Under the pieces are notes generated by a model. That model searched no databases. It was not told the DNA's origin and saw only the letters and a program-made list of their open reading frames with translations. Positions 1 through 5,643 of a stretch of DNA of 6,452 nt are shown here, one piece after another. The stretch's first letter is position 1. Each line of letters begins with the position of its first letter. The translations under genes were made by a program, and so were the position numbers. The stretch comes from Deltaproteobacteria bacterium (lineage in GTDB: Bacteria > Desulfobacterota > SM23-61), in the NCBI GenBank assembly GCA_029857975.1, contig JAOUFX010000178.1, forward strand, positions 1 to 6,452. Direction: 5' to 3'.

Positions 1-948
1 ATATTTTTTCCCGACCCCCAGGCTGACATGGAAGATGAGACGTTTGAGCCAGGTTGCATCCGCCATCTGGATCATGATCCCAGAATAATACTTTTCCCAG
101 ATCCGGGGGACGCCGTAGGCCACGGTCGGAGAAACTTCCCTCATGTTTTCGATAACCGTGTCCGTATTCTCGATGAAATTAACGATTGCCCCGTATTTAA
201 TGTTCATGAAAATGGTAAAGAGCTGTTCGAAAATATGACAGAGAGGCAGGAAAGAAAGGAATTCATCTTGCTCCTCAACCGGATTGCCCTCGTACATGGC
301 CTGGGACATCCAGGTAATGTTTCCATGGGTGAGCATGGCTCCTTTGGGCGGGCCGGTGGTCCCAGAAGTATAAATTAAACGGGCCAGGTCGTCCGACTTC
401 ACCCGGCGCCACTGTCTGGAGAAAAGGTCGGGATCCTGTTTTTCCTGGGCCTGTCCCCGAGCCAAAAAGTCATCGAAACTCAACACCATGGGGTCCTGGA
501 AGTGCTTCAATCCTTTGAGATCCCAGACGATGATCTTCTCGAGCCGGGGAACTTTATCCCGGAAGCGCAGGGCTTTGTCCAACTGCTCTTCATTTTCGAC
601 AAAGTAGAAGCGGGATTCCGAATGGTTAACGACGTACTGACATTGTTCCCAGCTATTCGTGGCGTATACCCCGACGGTCGTTCCTCCTGCATGCATCGTT
701 CCCAAATCGACGTAAACCCATTCCGGACAGTTTTCGCCGATGACCGAAATACACTCTCCAGGTTGAATCCCCAGAGAAATCAGGGCCAGGCAAACTTCTT
801 TTACTTTTTGGTGGTATTGGTTCCAGGTCACATCGTGCCAGATGCCCAGTTTCTTGTAACGAAGGGCCACCTGGTTTCCAGACAGCTGGACCCGGGACTG
901 GAACATCTCGGGGACGGTTTTACCTTCGGCTATCCTTCCTATTTCCAT
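1..948 (-). CDS. Long-chain acyl-CoA synthetase (AMP-forming), N-terminal half, partial
   Basis: This gene encodes the first 316 residues of an AMP-dependent fatty-acid CoA ligase; the rest lies beyond the left edge. Such enzymes activate a fatty acid with ATP to an acyl-adenylate and then transfer it to coenzyme A, feeding beta-oxidation or lipid synthesis. The translation shows the adenylate-forming P-loop YTSGTTGPPKG at about residues 193-203, followed by THGN (207-210), the PLCHIFEQ segment (235-242) and VPRIWEK (280-286), which are typical of the bacterial FadD15/eukaryotic-like long-chain group. Family members are usually about 600 residues, so roughly half is present; the C-terminal lid domain is not seen. 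The ATG at 946-948 is preceded by a G-rich Shine-Dalgarno (GGGGG about 6 bases upstream); a TTG two codons further up is less likely. It follows a small secreted-protein gene on the same strand after 80 bp. Family assignment is firm; exact chain-length preference cannot be read from the sequence. Confidence 0.93.
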   Translation of the reverse strand, partial: MEIGRIAEGKTVPEMFQSRVQLSGNQVALRYKKLGIWHDVTWNQYHQKVKEVCLALISLGIQPGECISVIGENCPEWVYVDLGTMHAGGTTVGVYATNSWEQCQYVVNHSESRFYFVENEEQLDKALRFRDKVPRLEKIIVWDLKGLKHFQDPMVLSFDDFLARGQAQEKQDPDLFSRQWRRVKSDDLARLIYTSGTTGPPKGAMLTHGNITWMSQAMYEGNPVEEQDEFLSFLPLCHIFEQLFTIFMNIKYGAIVNFIENTDTVIENMREVSPTVAYGVPRIWEKYYSGIMIQMADATWLKRLIFHVSLGVGKKY

Positions 949-1028
949 AGACAACCCCCTTTTCTCACTTTTCTTTAAGCTCTTGGCCGAGGATCCGGCA
1001 GGAGAATTCCCGGCCTTCCGGTCTTCCG

Positions 1029-1490
1029 CTATTTGAGGGGCCCTTGAAATTTTCTTTTCCGGGGACTGAATTGGATGGTGAAATTTTCAAAGACGATTTC
1101 GATGAATCCTTGGTCGCTCAGAAAAGGTTTCTTCCCTTTGGGTAAGCGGAAATATTTCGTCACCCACTGCCCGGGGGAGATGGAGTACTCCCGGATTTCG
1201 ATGTCCTTGTAAACCTTGGGTTCCCGGTAGGCCCGGATGGTTTTGACCTTTAAGACCTGGGAACTGGCTCTTTCGTTCTTGATTTTTACCTTGAGGGAAG
1301 ACAGCTGAACCGGATTTTTTCGTAATTTGCCGGGTCCGGATACCTGAATTTCCATTTTGAGGGTATAAGAGCCTTCGCGGAATATTTTCGTTTCGGCAAC
1401 AGAGAAAGCCTGAAGATCGGAGGAAAAGCTGACTTGCACAAGGAAAAGGAGCCCCAAGGCAAAAAAGGCATTTCTTAGGAGCGGAACCAT
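1029..1490 (-). CDS. Small secreted protein of unknown function, 153 aa
   Basis: I do not recognise this protein. It starts with a clear Sec-type signal: a short N-terminus with one Arg, a hydrophobic stretch at about residues 8-21, and a plausible cleavage region near residues 24-30 (SDLQAFS). No lipobox Cys is present, so the product is probably soluble in the periplasm. The mature part is about 125 residues, has no Cys, is rich in Lys/Arg, and alternates hydrophobic and polar residues in a way that suggests a small beta-sandwich (for example 41-51, 64-71, 128-141). The tail is strongly basic (FSPRKRKFQ, 141-149). The start has a good ribosome site (AAGGGGG, about 5 bases upstream of the ATG). 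Overlapping reading frames on the same strand lack both signal and ribosome site. It lies upstream of the acyl-CoA synthetase and probably shares its promoter; any link to lipid metabolism is inference from position only. Confidence 0.75.
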   Translation of the reverse strand: MVPLLRNAFFALGLLFLVQVSFSSDLQAFSVAETKIFREGSYTLKMEIQVSGPGKLRKNPVQLSSLKVKIKNERASSQVLKVKTIRAYREPKVYKDIEIREYSISPGQWVTKYFRLPKGKKPFLSDQGFIEIVFENFTIQFSPRKRKFQGPLK

Positions 1491-1549
1491 GATTTCCCCC
1501 TTGATAAAACATCCGTCTTCATCGGGGTTGATCTCCCGAGTATGAATGG

Positions 1550-1577
1550 ATTATGGGAAATTATCGTCAAATGTCAA
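1550..1577 (-). promoter_or_regulatory. Candidate sigma70-type promoter for the secreted protein and acyl-CoA synthetase
   Basis: Reading the minus strand, a perfect TTGACA (plus positions 1572-1577) is followed after 16 bases by CATAAT (1550-1555), five of six matches to the -10 consensus. Initiation would fall near 1543, giving a leader of about 50 bases before the ATG at 1490. A second TTGACG lies seven bases downstream of the first, so the exact -35 is uncertain. It sits in the only gap upstream of this gene pair. Confidence 0.5.
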
Positions 1578-1630
1578 GCAGGATTTTTCTTTTTTTCCAG
1601 ATCCGGGCCAAGGGAAGCGAGCAGATTCTT

Positions 1631-2584
1631 TCATCCCTTATAGTGAAGATGAGGCTGTTCGATAGTAACCTCCGTATCCGGCGGGACGTTCTGGGTAATC
1701 CACACATTTCCTCCGATGACCGACCTGGCGCCGATGACCGTGGGGCCGAGTATTGTAGCATTGGAATAAATGGTAACGTCGTCCTCTATGGTTGGATGGC
1801 GTTTGACCCCGCGGATCAGGTTCCCTTGAAAATCCGTAGGAAAACTGAGTGCCCCCAAAGTTACCCCCTGATAAATCTTTACCCGGTCTCCGATTTCGGC
1901 GGTTTCTCCAATGACCACCCCGGTTCCATGATCGATGAAAAAATATTTTCCGATTTTTGCCCCCGGGTGGATATCGATGCCTGCGGCCCCATGAGCGTAT
2001 TCGGTCATAATGCGCGGAAGTAAAGGAACCTCCTGAATGTGAATCTCATGGGCCATGCGGTAAACCATGATGGCCAGAATGCAGGGATAGCTGAAGATGA
2101 TCTCATCCAAGCTTTTGGCTGCTGGATCTCCGTCGTAAGCGGCCTGCACGTCTCCAGCCAGTGTTTCCCGCAGGGCAGGTATTTTCTTCAAGAAGTCCAG
2201 GGCTTCCTTCTGGCCACGGTCTAAGCAATGAGTGCAAGGATTATCGAGGCGTCGGCATTCATGGCGGATCGACCGGGCGATTTGAGTGGCCAGTTTTTCA
2301 AAAAGACGGTTGACCCCGTTGCCGATATGATAGGACAGAGAAAAAGCATGAATTTCCTGTTGGCGGAAATAACCGGGAAAGAGAATATCCTTGAGTTCTT
2401 CAAGAATCTCGATCACGGATTCCTTCGAGGGAATCATGATGGTGTCGTAATGGGCAATGGCGCGTTCTTTGGTGCAGCTCTCCACGATTTCATCGATCAC
2501 CCCGGGGAGTTGGCTGCGATATTTTTGGGTGAATTCAATGTCTACCTGGCATTGATCCCCCATTAAGGGAACCTTTTCTTCCAT
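1631..2584 (-). CDS. cysE: Serine O-acetyltransferase, long EpsC-type
   Basis: The enzyme transfers acetyl from acetyl-CoA to L-serine, giving O-acetylserine, the substrate for cysteine synthase; it is cytoplasmic. The 317-residue length fits the EpsC-like long form. Residues 1-150 are the helical N-terminal region, and 143-184 contain the typical DVQAAYDGDPAAKSLDE and YPCILAIMVYRMAHE segments. From about 200 a left-handed beta-helix of hexapeptide repeats runs to about 305. Catalytic residues match E. coli CysE: Asp204 and His206 in GIDIHPGA and His219 in FIDHGTG; the acetyl-CoA-side motif YQGVTLGA (238-245) is intact. The ATG at 2584 has AAGGAG about 9 bases upstream and is preferred over the Met at codon 8. 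The protein ends in Gly, not the C-terminal Ile used by enteric CysE to dock into CysK, so that complex may not form by the known route. A Cys/His group at residues 108-120 is noted separately. It is the last gene downstream of the zinc importer, after an 80-bp gap. Confidence 0.95.
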   Translation of the reverse strand: MEEKVPLMGDQCQVDIEFTQKYRSQLPGVIDEIVESCTKERAIAHYDTIMIPSKESVIEILEELKDILFPGYFRQQEIHAFSLSYHIGNGVNRLFEKLATQIARSIRHECRRLDNPCTHCLDRGQKEALDFLKKIPALRETLAGDVQAAYDGDPAAKSLDEIIFSYPCILAIMVYRMAHEIHIQEVPLLPRIMTEYAHGAAGIDIHPGAKIGKYFFIDHGTGVVIGETAEIGDRVKIYQGVTLGALSFPTDFQGNLIRGVKRHPTIEDDVTIYSNATILGPTVIGARSVIGGNVWITQNVPPDTEVTIEQPHLHYKG

Positions 2585-2664
2585 GGTTGGCTTCTCCTTT
2601 TCCTTCCTTCCTGGAGTCTGCAGGACCGATTAAGCTTCTCTTCCTTGACCTTTGAACCCTTCTT

Positions 2665-3489
2665 TTAACTCGGCTCTTCCCCGGTAGTCTTGCGATAGGG
2701 GCGCATTTGAAAAAGGATGAGAAAGAGTAATCCCGATACCGCAACGATTGTTCCGGAGGCCGGCCAGTCAAGATAAAAGGCCATAATCAGTCCACCAAGG
2801 GCTGAAATCCCGGCCAGTGACGCCGAAACCGCCAGAGCTTCTTTAAAGCTTCTGGCCCACAGAAGAGCTGCCGCTGCCGGAATGACCAGTAGGGCGGAAA
2901 CCAGCAAAATCCCCACCACTTTCATTCCCAAAACCACGGTCACCGCGGTCAGCATAGCCATTAATGATTCCAGGCGACGGACCTTCACCCCCGAGACTTT
3001 GGCCGATTCTGAATCAAAAGTGAGATAAACAAATTCTTGATAAAAAAGGGCGATGGTGAATAATACAACCAGGGCCAGGACAAGGGCGACCCACACCTCT
3101 TCCGGGTCAATGGCCAGGACGTTCCCAAAGAGGTAACCGAAAAGATCCACATTGAAACTGCCCGCCAGGCTGACCAAGATGATTCCCAGGGCCATGCCCA
3201 GACTGCTGATGATCCCAATGGCCGTATCTCCGTAAAGCCCGGCCCGTTCTTTCAATTTCAGAATTCCCAGAGCCGAAACGGCCGCAACCCCCAGGGCTAC
3301 TAAAATCGGAGAAAGGTATAAAAAAAGGCCCAGGGCCACACCTCCGAAAGTAACATGGGCCAAACCATGTCCGATCATTGCATCCCGCCTCAGGACCAGG
3401 AATACCCCGAGGATGGCGCAGGTGAGAGAGATTAAAAATCCGGCCAGCAAGGCCCTTTGCATGAAAGCGTATGCCAAAAAATTTTCCAT
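2665..3489 (-). CDS. znuB: Zinc-type ABC transporter permease (ABC-3 family)
   Basis: This is the membrane subunit of a metal ABC importer, forming the translocation path across the inner membrane as a dimer. The 274-residue protein has about eight hydrophobic segments, including about 12-33, 47-75, 90-110, 132-150, 175-210, 215-240 and 245-261. Family features are RRDAMIGHGLAHVTFGGVALG (34-54; the usual form is SHAxLPG), the cytoplasmic coupling region around 155-172 (FDSESAKVSGVKV), and the near-C-terminal DWPASGTIVA (241-250). Length is normal for the family. It starts 8 bp after the stop of the ATPase gene, so the two are almost certainly co-transcribed and translationally close. ZnuB, MntB and related permeases cannot be separated by this subunit alone; zinc is preferred because of the ligands in the binding protein. 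Confidence 0.92.
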   Translation of the reverse strand: MENFLAYAFMQRALLAGFLISLTCAILGVFLVLRRDAMIGHGLAHVTFGGVALGLFLYLSPILVALGVAAVSALGILKLKERAGLYGDTAIGIISSLGMALGIILVSLAGSFNVDLFGYLFGNVLAIDPEEVWVALVLALVVLFTIALFYQEFVYLTFDSESAKVSGVKVRRLESLMAMLTAVTVVLGMKVVGILLVSALLVIPAAAALLWARSFKEALAVSASLAGISALGGLIMAFYLDWPASGTIVAVSGLLFLILFQMRPYRKTTGEEPS

Positions 3490-3497
3490 CTATACTC

Positions 3498-4253
3498 TCA
3501 GTGGCGATGGCAGATTAGATGGTGTTCGCCGTGCAGAAGTTCCTGGACCATCTGCGAGCTGCAAAATTCTTCGTGGGTCCCATGGAAAAACAGGCGCTGG
3601 TTAAGGCAAGCGACCTTGTTGGCGTGTTTGGTGATGATGCCGAAATCATGGGTGATGAGGACAATCGTCAAGCCTTCCTTACGGTTGAGTTCGCCGAGCA
3701 TGTCGTAAAAGCGGGCCTGAGTATCTGCGTCCACCCCGGCTGTAGGCTCGTCCAGGAAAAGGACATCCGGGCCATTGACAATGGCCCGGGCAATGAATAC
3801 TCTTTGCTGCTGCCCTCCGGAAAGTTCCCCAATTCGCCGGCTTTTCAGCCCTTTTAAGCCCACCCGGTCCAACGCCTGATCGATGGACGACTCATCCTGC
3901 CGGGTGAGCAGGCGAGGAAATCTCTTGAGAGAGATGAGCCCCATGGCTACCACTTCCCGAACGGAAGCAGGAAAAGAAGAATCCAGGTGAACGGCTTTCT
4001 GGGGAACATACCCGATCCTCTGCCATTGAGTGAATTGGTCGCCCTTTTCCCCCATTAAAGAGACTCGTCCCTCTGTTGGTTTCAAGAGGCCGAGGATAAT
4101 GCGGATGAGGGTAGTCTTCCCTGACCCGTTGGGGCCGATTAAAGCCAGAAAGTCGCCAGCGGAAATGTCAACCGAGACGTCTTTTAACACTGGCAGGCCC
4201 TGCCAGTCGAGCGAGACATGCTCTACTTGAATTAAGGGGTTGTTACTGGTCAC
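3498..4253 (-). CDS. znuC: Zinc-type ABC transporter ATP-binding protein
   Basis: The 251-residue cytoplasmic ATPase powers the metal importer. It has all ABC motifs in order: Walker A GPNGSGKTT (40-48), Q-loop Gln85 in GYVPQK, signature LSGGQQQR (144-151), Walker B VLFLDEP (164-170 with catalytic Glu169), D-loop GVDA, and H-loop His202 in LITHD. The region between Q-loop and signature (SVREVVAMGL) is typical of metal ABC ATPases. Its start overlaps the end of the binding-protein gene by 11 bp and its stop is 8 bp from the permease start, a tight operon. The C-terminal tail contains five His in its last eleven residues (241, 244, 245, 249, 251), which could bind metal; such His-bearing tails are seen in this family, but a role here is inference. 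Nothing appears truncated. Confidence 0.94.
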   Translation of the reverse strand: MTSNNPLIQVEHVSLDWQGLPVLKDVSVDISAGDFLALIGPNGSGKTTLIRIILGLLKPTEGRVSLMGEKGDQFTQWQRIGYVPQKAVHLDSSFPASVREVVAMGLISLKRFPRLLTRQDESSIDQALDRVGLKGLKSRRIGELSGGQQQRVFIARAIVNGPDVLFLDEPTAGVDADTQARFYDMLGELNRKEGLTIVLITHDFGIITKHANKVACLNQRLFFHGTHEEFCSSQMVQELLHGEHHLICHRH

Positions 4254-5205
4254 ATCCCAGCCCCCGGCGTAAATGATTCAGGTTTATTTCCATCAATTCC
4301 AGAAAGGTCGTTTTATTTTTCATCTGCTCTTTGGTCACATTGGCTCCCGTATGGAGAAGCAGCGTGCCAAGGCCTGCTTCCTTGGCCAGTACCTGGGCCA
4401 ACTTGGGGTTCACCAGGCTTTCAAAAAAGATAAACTTGACTTGATGGTTTTTTGCCGCCTGGACCACTTCGGCCAATTTTTTAGGAGTGGGTTCAGCATT
4501 GGGACTGATTCCATAGAGGGCGATTTGCTGCAAACCGTATCTTTGGGTTAAGTAACCAAAGGCCGAATGACCTCCCAGGATCAACTGGCGATGGCGACAT
4601 GGCGATAAAGAAGACCGGTATTTCCGATCCAGAGCGTCCAGCTGGGATTTATAAGCGAAGGCTTTCGTCCTATAATGGTCGGAATTTCCGGGATCTTTTT
4701 CAGAAAAAACTGTGGCGATCATTTCTACAATGTTCATGTCCAGGGAGAAGTCGAGCCAGATATGGGGGTCATTTTTCTCCCGCCGGCCGCGGCCGGAAGG
4801 CATTTGGGCTCCGTGGTTATGGTCCTTGGCGTCCAGCAAAGCCATCCCGCGACTGGCTTCCAATACTTGCAAGCGGCTGCTTTTGGCGGCCCTCAGTAAG
4901 TCTTTGACCCAGGGTTCCATGGCTTGGCCGGTATAAATAAAAATGTCAGCCTGGTTGATTCTGGTTACCTCACTGGGTTTGGGTTCCCAGTTATGCGGTT
5001 CCGCTCCCGGCGGAACAAGCAAATCCACCTGCACCTTTTCTTCTCCCACGGATCTGGCGAAGTCCTGCCAAGGGAAAAGGGTGGTGACAATTTTTAATTT
5101 CGGCTGGGAATGACCGGCAGAAGGAGCAACCAGCAGAAAAAATAAAAATCCCATGAAGAAAAGAATCGTTCTCGGGAATGAAAGGCGGAAGGGTTCATTT
5201 TTCAT
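4243..5205 (-). CDS. znuA: Periplasmic zinc-type metal-binding protein of ABC importer
   Basis: This is the cluster A-I solute-binding protein that captures metal in the periplasm and hands it to the permease. The 320 residues begin with a signal peptide (basic start to about residue 12, hydrophobic core 13-27, likely cleavage near 30-34, AGHSQ); no lipobox Cys, so it is soluble rather than a lipoprotein. Expected metal ligands are His71 (EPHNWEPKP), His148 (NDPHIWLD) and His213 (GGHSAFGYLTQRYG). His at the third site, rather than Glu, favours zinc over manganese. The fourth-ligand region reads LLLHTGAN (282-289), with His285 where many relatives have Asp. The variable loop (126-147) is short, with only a DHNH cluster, unlike the long His-rich loop of enteric ZnuA. 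Cys203 and Cys318 could form a disulfide, as in the family. The ATG at 5205 has only a weak, distant Shine-Dalgarno. The gene is first in the importer operon and overlaps the ATPase gene by 11 bp. Confidence 0.93.
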   Translation of the reverse strand: MKNEPFRLSFPRTILFFMGFLFFLLVAPSAGHSQPKLKIVTTLFPWQDFARSVGEEKVQVDLLVPPGAEPHNWEPKPSEVTRINQADIFIYTGQAMEPWVKDLLRAAKSSRLQVLEASRGMALLDAKDHNHGAQMPSGRGRREKNDPHIWLDFSLDMNIVEMIATVFSEKDPGNSDHYRTKAFAYKSQLDALDRKYRSSLSPCRHRQLILGGHSAFGYLTQRYGLQQIALYGISPNAEPTPKKLAEVVQAAKNHQVKFIFFESLVNPKLAQVLAKEAGLGTLLLHTGANVTKEQMKNKTTFLELMEINLNHLRRGLGCDQ

Positions 5206-5290
5206 CAGAAGTTAGTCTTTCCGTATCATGGTTCATGTCGATTCCAAAAAATGCCGATAAATTTCCCGTCTGTAAAGAGGGGGTCTGTCG

Positions 5291-5325
5291 TTTCTGCGGA
5301 AATCGGCGAAAATCTGTGGCCGATT
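5291..5325 (+). repeat. Degenerate copy of the 44-bp dispersed repeat
   Basis: Aligned without gaps to the copy at 5578, 28 of the first 35 bases match, after which similarity is lost. It begins with the same TTTCTGCGG and keeps the 10-base spacing (CTGCG, GGCG, CTGTG). It lies inside the presumed leader of znuA, in antisense orientation to that gene. It also contains most of the leader hairpin. Confidence 0.5.
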
Positions 5326-5326
5326 T
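5300..5326 (-). promoter_or_regulatory. Hairpin in the znuA leader
   Basis: AAATCGGC (5300-5307) and GCCGATTT (5319-5326) are perfectly complementary, giving an 8-bp stem with an 11-base loop. In the presumed znuA transcript it lies about 95-120 bases upstream of the start codon. No T-run follows on the minus strand, so it is not an intrinsic terminator. A function in control is possible but not shown, and it may simply reflect the repeat copy it overlaps. Confidence 0.35.
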
Positions 5327-5345
5327 TATTAATAATATCCTACTG

Positions 5346-5374
5346 ATTCTATCGATTTTACCGGAGAGTTGCAA
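5346..5374 (-). promoter_or_regulatory. Candidate promoter for znuA operon
   Basis: On the minus strand TTGCAA (5369-5374, four of six matches to the -35) is followed after exactly 17 bases by TAGAAT (5346-5351, five of six to the -10). Initiation would be near 5339, leaving a leader of about 134 bases before znuA. No known Zur or Fur consensus was recognised overlapping it. The match is moderate and the assignment tentative. Confidence 0.4.
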
Positions 5375-5433
5375 GAAGTTTTTGGCCAACCATTCCGCTT
5401 CAAGAATCAAAAAGGATAGACAGCAAAGGGAAA

Positions 5434-5445
5434 ATTCTATAGAAT
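5434..5445. promoter_or_regulatory. 12-bp perfect palindrome ATTCTATAGAAT
   Basis: ATTCTATAGAAT is its own reverse complement, and the next bases outward match at two of three positions, so an 18-bp site is symmetrical at 16 positions. It lies about 60 bp upstream of the candidate znuA -35 element. A dimeric regulator site (for example a Fur-family zinc repressor) is conceivable from context, but the sequence does not match a consensus I know. Confidence 0.3.
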
Positions 5446-5467
5446 GTTTCTGGGGTTTTTTTGAGGC

Positions 5468-5497
5468 TTGACAATTTTCCGCATTTTCCCCAATAAA
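5468..5497 (+). promoter_or_regulatory. Possible plus-strand promoter
   Basis: A perfect TTGACA (5468-5473) is followed after 18 bases by AATAAA (5492-5497), only four of six to the -10. The -10 lies inside the 14-bp palindrome at 5491-5504, so a protein bound there would block it. The transcript would have a leader of about 140 bases and would read through the inverted repeat before the phosphatase gene. Weak evidence. Confidence 0.25.
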
Positions 5498-5504
5498 TTT
5501 ATTG
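5491..5504. promoter_or_regulatory. 14-bp perfect palindrome CAATAAATTTATTG
   Basis: This AT-rich sequence is exactly self-complementary over 14 bases. It is centred 58 bp from the palindrome at 5434-5445, and overlaps the -10 of the possible plus-strand promoter. Either an operator or chance in an AT-rich gap; the sequence alone does not decide. Confidence 0.3.
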
Positions 5505-5520
5505 TATAGGAAATTCCTTT

Positions 5521-5610
5521 TTGGACACGGATGTACACAGAAAATCGCTTAGCGCTATGCGCATAGCGTCTTTTTTGTTTCTGCGGTTATCTGCGTAAAT
5601 CTGCGTCCTA
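5521..5610. repeat. About 90-bp imperfect inverted repeat with a central perfect palindrome
   Basis: The left arm (5521-5548) matches the reverse complement of the right arm (5583-5610) at 21 of 28 positions without gaps. Between them lies CGCTATGCGCATAGCG (5553-5568), a 16-bp perfect palindrome followed by a T-rich run. Both arms carry spaced repeats about 10 bases apart (CTGCG on the right, ACACGG/ACACAG-like on the left). The whole could fold into one long hairpin or cruciform and resembles small non-coding palindromic or MITE-like elements. It has no coding capacity, and no target-site duplication was identified. Confidence 0.5.
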
Positions 5611-5621
5611 TTAAATTTAAT
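5578..5621 (+). repeat. 44-bp dispersed repeat, copy 1
   Basis: Ungapped alignment with 6252-6295 gives 38 of 44 identical bases. Inside, three units of 10 bases follow one another (CTGCGGTTAT, CTGCGTAAAT, CTGCGTCCTA). The last 12 bases (5610-5621) form the perfect palindrome ATTAAATTTAAT. It ends about 30 bases before the phosphatase ATG, and its first part is the right arm of the 5521-5610 inverted repeat. Confidence 0.65.
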
Positions 5622-5643
5622 CGGATTCCATTAAAGTTGTTCT

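Larger units (their letters stand above)
5206..5643. other. Divergent intergenic region, 438 bp, no supported gene
   Basis: This gap separates the minus-strand zinc operon from the plus-strand phosphatase gene. I see no convincing coding sequence: the open frames here have non-ATG starts without ribosome sites or overlap znuA as shadows. It holds a candidate promoter and leader hairpin for znuA, three perfect palindromes of 12-16 bp (5434-5445, 5491-5504, 5553-5568), a possible plus-strand promoter, a roughly 90-bp inverted repeat and two copies of a short dispersed repeat. Each is listed separately. Confidence 0.7.

Noticed and set aside
502..978. Plus-strand open frames opposite the acyl-CoA synthetase (also 28-378)
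   Set aside because: They are antisense shadows of a gene whose own translation shows complete family motifs.
1087..1512. Second minus-strand frame overlapping the secreted protein gene
   Set aside because: It lacks the signal peptide and ribosome site that support the 1029-1490 frame, and is rich in Gly, Arg and Pro as expected for an out-of-frame reading.
5382..5399. Sigma54-like element TTGGCCAACCATTCCGC
   Set aside because: Spacing between the GG and GC blocks is off by one and the -12 block is poor.
5195..5410. Minus-strand open frame of 71 codons in front of znuA
   Set aside because: It begins with TTG, has no ribosome site, overlaps the znuA start by 11 bp and runs through the repeat and hairpin. 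Its sequence resembles no family I know.
5178..5471. Plus-strand open frame of 97 codons across the divergent gap
   Set aside because: It starts inside znuA in antisense, has no ribosome site and crosses the repeat copy and palindrome; composition is that of non-coding DNA.
5553..5578. Intrinsic terminator: palindrome followed by a T-rich run
   Set aside because: The shape fits (6-bp stem CGCTAT/ATAGCG with GCGC loop and then TCTTTTTT), but no plus-strand gene lies upstream to terminate. It is better explained as the centre of the inverted-repeat element, though it might still reduce readthrough.
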